From: DSSB01 sp046346845
GTDB lineage: Bacteria; UBA10199; DSSB01
Length of the DNA stretch: 64,000 nucleotides
Assembly (NCBI GenBank): GCA_046346845.1
Contig: JAXMHH010000007.1
Location: 124,001-188,000, forward strand
Reading direction: 5' to 3'
Part shown: positions 33,129-42,491 of the stretch, one piece after another
Layout: each line of letters begins with the position of its first letter
How positions within the stretch are numbered: position 1 is the stretch's first letter
The notes under the pieces: model-generated
What the model saw: only the letters and a program-made list of their open reading frames with translations
What the model was told of the DNA's origin: nothing
Database searches by the model: none
Translations under genes and position numbers: made by a program

Positions 33129-34046
33129 ATGGTGCAGAAAGTAGAAAAAATCTGGCTCGACGGAAAAATGATCCCCTGGGATGAGGCGAAGGTTCACGTC
33201 CTCACCCACACCCTGCACTACGGCCTGGGCGTCTTCGAGGGCATCCGCTGCTACGAGGGCGATGACGGCAAGAGCGCGATCTTTCGCCTGCAGGAACACA
33301 TCGACCGCCTCTACGATTCCGCCCATATCCTGCTGATGGAAGTCCCCTTCCCCAAGGCCGAGATCCTCGAGGCCTGTAAAGAGATCTTCCGCGTCAACAA
33401 GCTGAAGGCCGGCTACCTGCGCCCGCTGGTCTTTGTCGGCGACGGCGAAATGGGTCTGCACGCCACCAGCAACAAGATCCGGGTCGCCATCATCGCCTGG
33501 CCCTGGGGTACCTACCTGGGCGACGAGGGCGTGAAGAACGGCATCCGCGCCAAGGTCTCCAGCTACACCCGCCACCACATCAACGCGACGATGACCAAGA
33601 GCAAGGCCGTGGCGAACTACGTCAATTCCATCCTCGCCAAGCGCGAGGCGATGTTGGGCGGCTACGAAGAGACCGTCATGCTCGACCCCGAGGGCTATGT
33701 CTCGGAGGCCAGCGGCGAAAACCTGTTTATGGTGAAGAACGGCAAGGTGGTCACGCCGCTCACCACCAGCGCCCTGCAAGGCATCACCCGCGACACGGTG
33801 ATCGAGCTGCTCAAAGACCGCGGCATCGCCGTCAAAGAGACGCATTTCTCCCGCGACGAGCTCTACATCGCCGACGAGATCTTCCTCACCGGCACCGCCG
33901 CCGAGATCACCCCGGTGCGCGAGCTGGACCACCGCAAGATCGGCAGCGGCAAGCCCGGGCCGATCACGCAGCAGGTGCAGAAGGACTTTCATGATTTGGT
34001 GCGGGGGCGTAGCCCCAAGCACCGCGAGTGGCTGGCCTTCTTATAG
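33129..34046 (+). CDS. ilvE: Branched-chain amino acid aminotransferase
   Basis: This class IV PLP enzyme transfers the amino group in Leu, Ile and Val synthesis or breakdown. The 305 residues carry Lys159 in TKSKAVANY as PLP lysine (same number as E. coli IlvE), HYGLGVFEGIR, and the cofactor segment ISEASGENLF in the form VSEASGENLF. It is the last gene of the gat-mtnA-ilvE run and overlaps the convergent di-iron gene by 6 bases. Confidence 0.96.
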   Translation: MVQKVEKIWLDGKMIPWDEAKVHVLTHTLHYGLGVFEGIRCYEGDDGKSAIFRLQEHIDRLYDSAHILLMEVPFPKAEILEACKEIFRVNKLKAGYLRPLVFVGDGEMGLHATSNKIRVAIIAWPWGTYLGDEGVKNGIRAKVSSYTRHHINATMTKSKAVANYVNSILAKREAMLGGYEETVMLDPEGYVSEASGENLFMVKNGKVVTPLTTSALQGITRDTVIELLKDRGIAVKETHFSRDELYIADEIFLTGTAAEITPVRELDHRKIGSGKPGPITQQVQKDFHDLVRGRSPKHREWLAFL

Positions 34047-35018
34047 GGTCGTCTCTTGCCCTGAATCGCGACAATAGCTGGGAACCCAGCTCCTTTCGAT
34101 CAGCTCCGGTTTCATCACCGAATAATCGAAATCCAGGCCTTCGCGAACCATGCGAGGGATATCCAATAAATATTTCGCCTCGGGGATGTCCTTGAAGAAG
34201 GCCGTGATCATCGGCCGCACCATCCGGCGCGCGGCGCGAATGCCCAAGCCACCGATGAAATTGCGGCGCTGGCCGATGTGCGCCAGCTCGTCGACCATGA
34301 TCTCATGCAACAGGGCGCGGAGCCGGTCGCGCGCCTCGGGCTCGTCGGCGAGCACGTCGTCGAAGAGCCGATCCAGCTCCAGGTAGAAGGTCATGCCCAT
34401 CAATTCGGAGACGAAGGCCGGCGGGCTCATCAGTTTTTCCGGCACCTTGGGAAAGACGCGATAGACCTTCTGCAGCCAGGGGCCCAGCGGCACCCATTCC
34501 ACCTTGTCCAAATGAAAGGTGCGAAACATCTCATGGAAGAGCCGCACGTGGCAGAATTCCTCGCAAAGGTGGTAGCGGCTGATTTTCTCCGTGGTCTTCT
34601 TCGCCTCATCCATCGAGGGTATCGCATCCCAGGCCCCGGAGATCCCCACCCACTCGTGCCGAGCGAATTTGTAAATGCAAGTCAGTAGCAGGGTCTTGCG
34701 ATCGAGGCTGCGCGGGTCGTCCTGCATCTTGACGTAGTTGCGATAAAATTTTTCGGGATCGGCCAGGGGCTTGCGGGAACGGACGGGCTCGCGTTGAAAC
34801 TTCGCCAAGAGGTCCCGCTTGGTCGTCAGATCTTGTTGTGCCTCGAGTATTGCTCCGCTGTGCCGCTGGGAGAACTCCCAGTACGACTCGAAATTATCGC
34901 GACGTTGTTGGGGATTGCTGGGGGTGAAGATCGAACGAAAAGGCGGCACAGGGCTCCGATGCGAAAGAAGATTGGGGGCGGGCTCAAAGTCGCATCTATG
35001 CGCGGGCTTGTCGAGCAA
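34041..35018 (-). CDS. Ferritin-like di-iron protein, probable oxygenase/oxidase
   Basis: I do not recognise a named family, but the 325-residue protein has the metal ligands of a four-helix di-iron site: Glu122 (RHEWVG), Glu154-x2-His157 (EEFCHVRLF), Glu214 (YLELDRLF) and Glu244-x2-His247 (DELAHIGQ). This pattern is that of ferritin-like oxidases/oxygenases such as AurF or the COQ7 group. It is soluble and cytoplasmic (no signal peptide). Its substrate is unknown. The 56 bases to the next upstream gene give little room for a separate promoter. Confidence 0.75.
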   Translation of the reverse strand: MLDKPAHRCDFEPAPNLLSHRSPVPPFRSIFTPSNPQQRRDNFESYWEFSQRHSGAILEAQQDLTTKRDLLAKFQREPVRSRKPLADPEKFYRNYVKMQDDPRSLDRKTLLLTCIYKFARHEWVGISGAWDAIPSMDEAKKTTEKISRYHLCEEFCHVRLFHEMFRTFHLDKVEWVPLGPWLQKVYRVFPKVPEKLMSPPAFVSELMGMTFYLELDRLFDDVLADEPEARDRLRALLHEIMVDELAHIGQRRNFIGGLGIRAARRMVRPMITAFFKDIPEAKYLLDIPRMVREGLDFDYSVMKPELIERSWVPSYCRDSGQETTL

Positions 35019-35074
35019 AATACGGGAATGATTTTTTTAAAAGGCCCGAGACGGGGGAGGATTTAACCGGAGTA

Positions 35075-35404
35075 TTAATTCAGGCCTTCGCGGAACAGGC
35101 GGCGCAAGGCCTCGTGCGAGGTGCCGACCTCGCGCAGCGAGGTCTCGCCCAGGTGCAACTCCTGCTCGGTGGAGCTCATGGCCTCGAGGTTTTTATACAT
35201 GATCACCCCTTGGCGGTAATTCGGCAGGAAAAGAAATTGGTAGGTGTCTTCTTTCTTGAACACCGGGGCCGGGGAGGCGGAGAGATAAACCCCGCCGCAG
35301 GAAAGGATCTCGCCCTTTTCTTCCAATAATTGTTGGTCGGGGGACTTTTCCTGGTTGGTGACGATGCTGCCGCATTCTCCGTGAAGTCTTGGCTTGGAAT
35401 CCAT
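35075..35404 (-). CDS. Small protein of unknown function
   Basis: This 109-residue product is unrecognised. It has Cys residues in HGECGS and LSCGGVYL, a hydrophobic beta-rich middle (YQFLFLPNYRQGVIMY) and a helical end. There is no signal peptide. I chose the ATG at 35404, with GAGGAG 10 bases upstream; a TTG at 35422 overlaps that ribosome site. It lies upstream of the di-iron protein gene on the same strand, with 56 bases between, and may be its partner. The 251 bases before it are unusually AT-rich. Confidence 0.6.
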   Translation of the reverse strand: MDSKPRLHGECGSIVTNQEKSPDQQLLEEKGEILSCGGVYLSASPAPVFKKEDTYQFLFLPNYRQGVIMYKNLEAMSSTEQELHLGETSLREVGTSHEALRRLFREGLN

Positions 35405-35560
35405 GATGGCTGCTCTCCTCAAAGGTTCAAAACGGTGCCTACCTTTAAGAAAAGCAATCGATATGCCAGCTCGAAAAATTCAGCAGATTATTATCTGTAC
35501 ATAAAATTACTGAGCTATTTCAAAATCTTTTGTGTCGAGCGCCCTTTGAGCGGCCAAAAT

Positions 35561-35572
35561 ATTTGTACAAAT
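35561..35572. promoter_or_regulatory. ATTTGTACAAAT palindrome in AT-rich gap
   Basis: This is a perfect 12-base palindrome in the AT-rich gap 35405-35655. A second TGTACA core lies in the same gap (near 35494). It could be an operator for the small gene starting at 35404. It is only a candidate, as such short palindromes occur by chance in AT-rich DNA. Confidence 0.3.
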
Positions 35573-35655
35573 AAAGGCTTCACGTCAATTTTTTAAAGTC
35601 AAATTATCACCTCACCTGTCATGGGATTGACGACCGAATGCGTTATTTCCCTGCT

Positions 35656-37509
35656 TCAAAGACTCTGCTTGACGCGCAGCGCTAGCTCCAAGGGCACCCC
35701 GATCGCCGCGGCGATGGACTCCGCGGAAGCGGCCTGAATCCGCTTCAGGCTGCCGAAATGGCGCAGCAGTTTTTCGCGGCGCAGCTCGCCGATGCCGGCG
35801 ACATGCTCCAGCGCCGAGTCGAGCGTGCGGCGCTTGCGCAGCTTGCGATGGAACTCGATGCCGAAGCGGTGGGCCTCGTCGCGGATCTGCACCAAGACGA
35901 ACAAGGCGGAGGAATTGGGAGGAAAGAACACGGGGTTTTTTCGATTGGGAAGGAAGACGCGCTCCTCGCTGCGCGGCTTAGGGCCCGCCCGATCAGCGCT
36001 GCCGCCCGTCTCGCCCAGGAGTTTGCTCTTGGCCAGGGCGACCAGGTCCACTCCCACCACGCCCTGATCGCGCAGGGCCTGGGCGGCCGCGTTGAGCTGG
36101 CCTTTGCCCCCGTCAATCACCATGAGGTCGGGCAAGGCCCACTCCGCTTCTCCCTCTCCGGCACGGCGCAGCCGGCGTCTCAGCACTTCATACATCGAGG
36201 CGAAGTCGTTGGCCCCTTCCACCGTCTTGATCTTGAAGTGGCGATAGGCCTGCCGACAAGGCTTGCCGTCGCGAAAGGTCACCATCGAGCCGACGGACTC
36301 GCGGCCCTGGAAATTGCTGATATCGTAGCACTCGACGACTCGCGGCGGCTTGCTAAGGTCGAGGCGGCGCTGCAGGTCTTCCAAGGTCGCCTCCAGGTCC
36401 TTTTCCTTCTGCCCCCGAGTGGAAAAGGCCTGTTGCGCATTCTGGGAAGCCAACCTGAGCAGGGCCAGCTTCTCCCCGCGCTGCGGAACGATCAATTCGA
36501 CCTTCTTCCCCGCCCGCTCCGCAAGGATCTCTCCCAGGCTGACGGCGTCCTCCAAAGCCAGGGGCAGAAGGATCTCCCCCGGCAAAAAGCGGCCCTCGGC
36601 GTAATACTGCAGCAGGAAAGAGGCGAGGAGCTCGGCATCCGATTCATGCGACTTGAAATGAAAGCTGCGGTTTTCCTGAATGCTCCCTTCGCGCACCGCC
36701 AAGACGTAGACCGTCACCGCCTCTCCCTCGCGGTGCCAGCCCAACACGTCCCGACTAAAATCGCGGTGGCTCACCACTTTTTGTTTTTCGAGGGTCCGTT
36801 CGATGTCCCGCAACAGGTCGCGGTATCGCGCGGCCGCCTCGAAGTCCTCCCGCTCCGCGGCGCCGCGCATCAAGTTGCTCACGGTCCGTTTCAGCTCCTC
36901 GTTGCGGCCCTCGAGGAAGAGGCGCACCTGCCGCACCAACTGGCCGTAATTCTCCCGGTCGATGTAGCCCACGCAGGGCGCGTCGCAGCGCTTGATCTGG
37001 TACTGCAGGCAGGGCCGCACTCGGTTGCGCAGCTCGTGATCGCTGCAGGTGCGGAGGCGGAAGTGGGTCCCGATGAAATCGGCGACCTCGCGGCAGGCCC
37101 AGGCGGAGGAGTAAGGCCCGAAATAGAGGCTGCCGTCCTTCTTGATCCGCCGGGTCACATAGATCCGGGGAAACTCATCCTGGATCGAGAGCTTGAGGCT
37201 GACGTAGCTCTTGTCGTCCTTCAAATCGATATTGTAGCGGGGGCGGTGCTTCTTGATCAGGGTGTTCTCGAGGAGCAGGGCCTCCTTGGCGTTGTCGGTC
37301 AGGACGGTCTCGACCTGATCCACCTTCGAGACCAGAAACCGCACCTGGTAGCGGTCGTGGGCCTCCTTGCCGAAATAGCTCCCCACCCGCGAGCGCAGGT
37401 TGGTCGCCTTGCCCACGTAGAGCACCTCGCCCTTGGCGTTCTTCATCAGGTAGACGCCGGGACCCTTGGGCAGCTCGTCCAAGCGGATTTTACTCGAGGC
37501 TTCGGTCAC
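35656..37509 (-). CDS. uvrC: Excinuclease ABC subunit C
   Basis: UvrC makes both incisions in nucleotide excision repair. The 617 residues show the GIY-YIG domain (GPGVYLMKNAKGEVLYVGKATN), a UVR motif (LMRGAAEREDFEAAARYRDLLRDIE), the C-terminal RNase H-like endonuclease (RVVECYDISNFQG, MVIDGGKGQLN) and a helix-hairpin-helix end. uvrB lies 10 kb away. Confidence 0.98.
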   Translation of the reverse strand: MTEASSKIRLDELPKGPGVYLMKNAKGEVLYVGKATNLRSRVGSYFGKEAHDRYQVRFLVSKVDQVETVLTDNAKEALLLENTLIKKHRPRYNIDLKDDKSYVSLKLSIQDEFPRIYVTRRIKKDGSLYFGPYSSAWACREVADFIGTHFRLRTCSDHELRNRVRPCLQYQIKRCDAPCVGYIDRENYGQLVRQVRLFLEGRNEELKRTVSNLMRGAAEREDFEAAARYRDLLRDIERTLEKQKVVSHRDFSRDVLGWHREGEAVTVYVLAVREGSIQENRSFHFKSHESDAELLASFLLQYYAEGRFLPGEILLPLALEDAVSLGEILAERAGKKVELIVPQRGEKLALLRLASQNAQQAFSTRGQKEKDLEATLEDLQRRLDLSKPPRVVECYDISNFQGRESVGSMVTFRDGKPCRQAYRHFKIKTVEGANDFASMYEVLRRRLRRAGEGEAEWALPDLMVIDGGKGQLNAAAQALRDQGVVGVDLVALAKSKLLGETGGSADRAGPKPRSEERVFLPNRKNPVFFPPNSSALFVLVQIRDEAHRFGIEFHRKLRKRRTLDSALEHVAGIGELRREKLLRHFGSLKRIQAASAESIAAAIGVPLELALRVKQSL

Positions 37510-37567
37510 CCCCCTACCTTAACAAAGAGATTTCCTTCCTTCCAAGATCTGTTATTTTCCGCCGGCG

Positions 37568-39574
37568 ATGCGGGGCCTTCGGAAAAATCTGCCTCCCGCC
37601 GTCGTGGCGGTCGACACCGGCGGAACCTTCACGGATTTCTTCGTCCTGGGTCCCGAAGGCGTCCGCACCCACAAGGTCCTGTCCACGCCGCGCGATCCCT
37701 CCCGCGCCATCGCGCGCGGCCTGAAAGAGCTGGACCTGCCCCGGCAGACCCCCATCGTCCACGGCTCGACGGTCGCCACCAACGCCCTCCTCGAAAGGAA
37801 AGGCGCGCGGGTCGCCCTGCTCACCACCGCCGGCTTCGAGGATCTTCTCGAGATCGGCCGGCAAAACCGCGCCGAGCTCTACGCGCTGGAGCCGCGCGGG
37901 CCCGCCCCGTTGGTCGGGCGCAGGCGGCGCTTCGGCGTCCCGGAACGCCTCGGCCCGCAGGGAAGGGTCTTAGTCCCGCTCTCAAAAGAGGAACTGAAGA
38001 AGCTCGCCCAGGCGCTCCGCCGCTCCGCCTGTGATTCGATAGCCATCTGCCTGCTGCACGCCTACGCCAATCCCAGGCACGAGCGACTGCTTGCCAAGGC
38101 CTTGCAAGGGCTCGGCAAGACGCTGTCCGTCTCTTCCGAGATCTGTCCGGAATTCCGCGAGTACGAGCGCTGTTCCACCACCTGCGTCAACGCCTACGTC
38201 GCCCCGGTCATGGCCCGCTACCTGAATCGCCTGCAAGCCCGGCTGCGCCGCCCCCTTCGCGTGCTGCAGTCCAACGGCGGCAGCCTTTCGGTCCGGGAGG
38301 CCTCGGGCGAGGCGGTGCGGACCCTGCTGTCGGGTCCGGCGGGCGGGGCCCTGGGCGCCCTGCGAGCGGCCCAGGCCGCGGGCTTCTCCAAGATCTTGAG
38401 CCTGGACATGGGCGGGACCTCCACCGACATGAGCCTGATCGACGGCCAGCTCGAATTCACCAGCGAGGCGATGGTCGGCGAGCTGCCGGTGAAGACCCCG
38501 ATGATCCACATCGACACCATCGGCGCCGGCGGCGGCTCCTTGGCCTGGATCGACGCCGGAAACGCGCTGCGCGTCGGGCCCGAGAGCGCCGGGGCGGAAC
38601 CGGGCCCCATCTGCTACGGCCGCGGCGGTAGACGGCTGACGGTGACCGACGCCCACGTCGCCCTGGGACGCATCCCCCCGCGGCATTTTTTGGGAGGTCG
38701 CATGCGGATCTTCCCGGACAAGATCCAAGCCCCCCTGGCCGAGCTGGCGCGGAGGCTCGGACTCAAACCCCTGGAGGCTGCCGAAGGGATCCTCGCCGTT
38801 GCCAATGCAAACATGGCGCGTTCCCTCCGCATCTTGTCCTTGCAACGAGGCCATGACCCGCGACGCTTCACCCTCCTGCCCTTCGGCGGGGCGGGCGCGC
38901 TGCACGCCGCCGAGCTGGCCGAGGCCTTGCAAATTCCCCGCGTCCTGATCCCGGCCTATCCCGGCCTGCTCTCGGCCTATGGCATGGCCTTCGCGGAATG
39001 GCGGCGCGATTACGTGCGGACGGTATTATGGAGCGAGCAGCAAGCCTCGATGGCGGCCTTGCGCAAACTCTTCTCCGGGCTGGAATCCCAGGCGCGCCGG
39101 GATGCCCGTTCCGAGCGGATCGCCTCCGCCGAGCTGCGTCTCGAGGCCGCCCTCGACCTGCGCTACCAGGGCCAATCCTTCGAGCTCACCCTGCCCTTCC
39201 TCCCGAGCTTTCGCCAAAATTTTCATTCCGCCCACCGTCGACGTTACGGGCACGCCTACCCGAGGCGCCCCCTCGAGGTCGTCAATCTGCGACTGACCGT
39301 GAGGGCGGAGGCCGGGCGTGCGGCGATACCCGAAACCCTGGTTTCCCGACCGGCGGCCCCGGCTCCCGAAACCAAGACCCCGATTTTTTATCGCCGTCGC
39401 CGCTACCAAACTCCGGTCTTTCGTCGGGAGGCGCTGCCCGCGGGCGTCGCGCTACGGGGGCCGGCCATCGTAGCGGAGTACAGCGCCACCTCCTTTGTCC
39501 CGCCGGGCTGGCGCCTAACCATCCTGCCCAACGGCGCCCTGCTGCTAAGCCGAAACGGGAGGGAAAATGGCTAA
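37568..39574 (+). CDS. hyuA: Hydantoinase/5-oxoprolinase subunit A
   Basis: This is the ATP-dependent subunit of an N-methylhydantoinase/5-oxoprolinase/acetone-carboxylase type enzyme. The 668 residues start with the ASKHA-like VDTGGTFTDFFVLG, have HGSTVATNALLERKGARVALLTT and a second nucleotide segment, DMGGTSTDMSLIDG. The conserved IGAGGGSLAWID follows near residue 318. The last 8 bases overlap the start of hyuB. The exact substrate (5-oxoproline, N-methylhydantoin or another cyclic amide) cannot be read from sequence. Confidence 0.9.
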   Translation: MRGLRKNLPPAVVAVDTGGTFTDFFVLGPEGVRTHKVLSTPRDPSRAIARGLKELDLPRQTPIVHGSTVATNALLERKGARVALLTTAGFEDLLEIGRQNRAELYALEPRGPAPLVGRRRRFGVPERLGPQGRVLVPLSKEELKKLAQALRRSACDSIAICLLHAYANPRHERLLAKALQGLGKTLSVSSEICPEFREYERCSTTCVNAYVAPVMARYLNRLQARLRRPLRVLQSNGGSLSVREASGEAVRTLLSGPAGGALGALRAAQAAGFSKILSLDMGGTSTDMSLIDGQLEFTSEAMVGELPVKTPMIHIDTIGAGGGSLAWIDAGNALRVGPESAGAEPGPICYGRGGRRLTVTDAHVALGRIPPRHFLGGRMRIFPDKIQAPLAELARRLGLKPLEAAEGILAVANANMARSLRILSLQRGHDPRRFTLLPFGGAGALHAAELAEALQIPRVLIPAYPGLLSAYGMAFAEWRRDYVRTVLWSEQQASMAALRKLFSGLESQARRDARSERIASAELRLEAALDLRYQGQSFELTLPFLPSFRQNFHSAHRRRYGHAYPRRPLEVVNLRLTVRAEAGRAAIPETLVSRPAAPAPETKTPIFYRRRRYQTPVFRREALPAGVALRGPAIVAEYSATSFVPPGWRLTILPNGALLLSRNGRENG

Positions 39575-41177
39575 ACACCCCCGGATCAACCCGATCGAGT
39601 TGGAGGTCTTCCGCAACCGCTTCGCCGCGATCTGCGAGGAGATGGGCGCCGACCTGGGCCGCAGCGCCTTCTCGCCCAACATCAAGGAGCGGCGCGATTA
39701 TTCCTGCGCGATTTTCGACGCCCAGGGAGAGCTGATCGCGCAGGCGGCCCATATCCCCGTGCATTTGGGTTCGATGGCGCTCAGCGTGCGGTCGGCCCTG
39801 CGGAAATTTCGCCTCCGGCCGGGCGATACGGCAATCCTCAACGACCCCTATTCCGGGGGGACGCATCTCCCCGATATCACCTTGGTCGCGCCGGTGACGC
39901 TCTCGCCGCGCAAGAGCCGCCCGGGAACCCGCCCCATGTTTTACGTGGCGAATCGGGCTCACCACAGCGACGTCGGCGGGCAATCGCCCGGCTCGATGGC
40001 CCTGGCCTCGCGCCTCGAAGACGAGGGCGTCGTCATCCCGCCGACCCTGTTGGAGAAAGGGGGGCGCCGCAACGCGAGCTTCTTGAAGCCCTTTTTGAAA
40101 CAGGTCCGCCATCCCGAGGAACGGCTCGCGGACCTCGAGGCCCAGCTCTCCGCCAACCGCAGCGGCCGCCAGAGGTTGCGGGAGTTGATCGCCGAATCCG
40201 GGGCGTCCAAGGTCCTGGCCGCCCTGCGGGCGACGCGCGATTACGAGACGAGGATCACCCGCGAGGCCTTTCGGAAGATTCCGCGGGGCACTTATCGTTT
40301 CGCCGACTACCTCGACGACGACGGCTTCTCGCCCAAGCCCGTCAAGATAGCGGTGGCGATCCGCGTGCGCCGGGACGGTATCGATGTTGATTTCTCCGAA
40401 TCGGCCCCTCAGGTCGCGGGACCGCTCAACGCCACCTACGCGATCACCCTCTCCGCGGTGGCCTATGCCTTCCGCTGCCTCGTCCTCGCCCTCAGCGGCG
40501 AAAACTGCCTCTCGCTGCGCGACCTCCGCCTCCGCACGCGACCCGGCAGCGTCGTCGACGCGCGCGCTCCCGCGCCCGTCGCCGGCGGCAATGTCGAGAC
40601 CAGTCAGCGCCTGGTCGACGTCCTGTTCGGCGCCTTGGCCCAGGCCCTGCCCGAACTCATCCCCGCGGCGAGCCAAGGCACGATGAACAACGTCGCCTTC
40701 GGCAACAAAGGCTTCTCCTATTACGAAACCCTGGCGGGCGGCTGCGGAGCGGGCCCCCATGGACCGGGCTTGAGCGGCACCCACAGCCACATGACGAACA
40801 CCCTCAACACGCCGATCGAGGCCCTCGAGAGCGCCCTGCCCCTCCGCATCCAGAGCTACCGCCTGCGCCGCGGCTCCGGCGGCCGGGGGAAATTCCCCGG
40901 CGGCGACGGCCTGGTGCGCGAATACCTGTTTTTGGAAAGGACGCAGGTCTCCATGCTGAGCGAGCGGCGCAGCTTGGCGCCCTACGGCCTGCGCGGTGGC
41001 GGCCCGGGCCGGGTCGGCGCCAACTGGCTGGGCAACGCCGAACCCGGAAAACATCCGCCCCCACTCACTTTCAAGTTGCCCTCCAAATTCGAGCGCGTCT
41101 TCCAGCCGGGCGAGCGCCTCCGCGTCGAGACCCCGGGCGGGGGCGCCTTCGGGAAAAAGGGCCGCTTGACCCGTTGA
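39567..41177 (+). CDS. hyuB: Hydantoinase/5-oxoprolinase subunit B
   Basis: This is the partner subunit of HyuA. The 536 residues carry the family markers: EVFRNRFAAICEEMGADLGRSAFSPN at the start, AAHIPVHLGSM, LNDPYSGGTHLPDITLV, NRAHHSDVGGQSPGSM, and GGCGAGPHGPGLSGTHSHMTNTLNTP near residue 395. Its ATG lies inside the end of hyuA. The FAD oxidoreductase follows after 57 bases on the same strand. Confidence 0.9.
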   Translation: MAKHPRINPIELEVFRNRFAAICEEMGADLGRSAFSPNIKERRDYSCAIFDAQGELIAQAAHIPVHLGSMALSVRSALRKFRLRPGDTAILNDPYSGGTHLPDITLVAPVTLSPRKSRPGTRPMFYVANRAHHSDVGGQSPGSMALASRLEDEGVVIPPTLLEKGGRRNASFLKPFLKQVRHPEERLADLEAQLSANRSGRQRLRELIAESGASKVLAALRATRDYETRITREAFRKIPRGTYRFADYLDDDGFSPKPVKIAVAIRVRRDGIDVDFSESAPQVAGPLNATYAITLSAVAYAFRCLVLALSGENCLSLRDLRLRTRPGSVVDARAPAPVAGGNVETSQRLVDVLFGALAQALPELIPAASQGTMNNVAFGNKGFSYYETLAGGCGAGPHGPGLSGTHSHMTNTLNTPIEALESALPLRIQSYRLRRGSGGRGKFPGGDGLVREYLFLERTQVSMLSERRSLAPYGLRGGGPGRVGANWLGNAEPGKHPPPLTFKLPSKFERVFQPGERLRVETPGGGAFGKKGRLTR

Positions 41178-41234
41178 GCCATCGGCGGGCCCCAAGGCGC
41201 TGTCCTCCCGGCACCGCCGTGATAAAATTCGGAT

Positions 41235-42476
41235 ATGGACGCGACCCGGCCGGACATCCTGATCTTGGGCGCGGGCATCCTTGGCTCCTCGGCCGCCTGG
41301 CAGCTCGCGGAGCGGGGCGCGGGTACGATCGCCGTCCTCGACCTCGACTTGGCGGGGACCTTCAGCTCCTCCGAGCGCAACGCCGGCGGCTGCCGCGCTA
41401 CTTGGTGGCACCCGCTCAACGCCGAGCTGTCGTGGCGCTCCCTGCGATATTACGAAGGCATCGCGGAGGAGATTCAGTTTTTCCAGCGGGGCTACCTCTT
41501 TCTCTACTCGCCGCGTCGTTGGACCGTCGCCCGCGAAAAGCAGGCCCAATACGAGGCCCTGGGCATCCCGATCGAGTACCTGAGGCCGGAGGAGATCCGC
41601 GCGCGGCTCCCCGAATTTGAGAATCTCAAGGGCGTAGCGGGCGCGACCTTCTCGCCCAGGGACGGCCTGCTCGACCCGCACCTCTTGAAGGAATACTACC
41701 GCGGCCGGGCCAAGGCGCTCGGCGTGAGATTCTGGGACCGTTTTTATTTTACGCGGGCCGAATGCCGCAGCCGAAGGGTGGAGACGGTGCGCGCCCTGCA
41801 CAGCCCCTCCCCTCTTTCGGAAGAGATTTTGGAGAACATCGTCACCCGCCACCAGGTCGACGCTGCCGGAACTTGGGAGGAGGAAGTCTTCCATCCACAG
41901 ATCGTGCTCAACTGCACGGGCGCCTGGCTCCCGGTGAGCTCCAGAAACCTGGGCTACTCCTCCCCCGTACAACCGGTGCGCCGCCAGATCTCGCTCTTCG
42001 AAAGCCACGCGGAGGATTTTTCGGATCGGGGCATGATCGTCGACAGCTCGGGCCTTTACCTGCACGCGGAGGGCGCGCACAGCGGCCTGGTCCTGGCCGG
42101 CTACTCCAACCGCGACGAGCAGCCCGGCTATTCCTTCCGATACGGCGACCAGCCCTTCTTCGACAGGAAGATCTGGCTCCGGCTGTACCGCCGGGGTGGC
42201 CGGCATCACTTCGAGGCAATCCGCCACGTCCGCGGCTGGGCGGGGCTTTATGCGGTGAGCCCCGACAAATCCGCCATCCTTGGCCGCGTCGAAAACATGG
42301 AGAATCTTTTTGAGCTCGGCGCCGCCACCGGCCGGGGCGTGATGCAGTCCTACGTCCTGGGAAAATTGATCGCCGAGCTGATCGCCACCGGCCGCTTCGA
42401 GACCCTGGACGCGGCGCCGCTCTCGGGGGAGCGCTTCGCGAAAGGCCAATTACTCACCGAAGCACTGGATATCTGA
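41235..42476 (+). CDS. FAD-dependent DAO-family oxidoreductase
   Basis: This 413-residue flavoenzyme is related to sarcosine oxidase and D-amino-acid/glycine oxidases. It has an N-terminal Rossmann fold (LGAGILGSSAAWQLAERG) with the acidic end of strand 2 (VLDLD), a substrate domain, and a C-terminal FAD segment (WAGLYAVSPDKSAILG, then GAATGRGVMQS). It follows hyuA-hyuB on the same strand, so it probably oxidises the amino acid released by the hydantoinase. N-methylhydantoin to sarcosine would fit, but no carbamoylsarcosine hydrolase is present. Confidence 0.82.
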   Translation: MDATRPDILILGAGILGSSAAWQLAERGAGTIAVLDLDLAGTFSSSERNAGGCRATWWHPLNAELSWRSLRYYEGIAEEIQFFQRGYLFLYSPRRWTVAREKQAQYEALGIPIEYLRPEEIRARLPEFENLKGVAGATFSPRDGLLDPHLLKEYYRGRAKALGVRFWDRFYFTRAECRSRRVETVRALHSPSPLSEEILENIVTRHQVDAAGTWEEEVFHPQIVLNCTGAWLPVSSRNLGYSSPVQPVRRQISLFESHAEDFSDRGMIVDSSGLYLHAEGAHSGLVLAGYSNRDEQPGYSFRYGDQPFFDRKIWLRLYRRGGRHHFEAIRHVRGWAGLYAVSPDKSAILGRVENMENLFELGAATGRGVMQSYVLGKLIAELIATGRFETLDAAPLSGERFAKGQLLTEALDI

Positions 42477-42491
42477 CCGTATCGCGTTTTT

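Noticed and set aside
35758..38034. A 758-codon plus-strand open frame
   Set aside because: It is the antisense shadow of uvrC running into hyuA, with no motif.
39282..42449. A 1,055-codon minus-strand open frame
   Set aside because: It is antisense to hyuA, hyuB and the FAD oxidoreductase, all of which have clear motifs. High GC keeps the opposite frame open.
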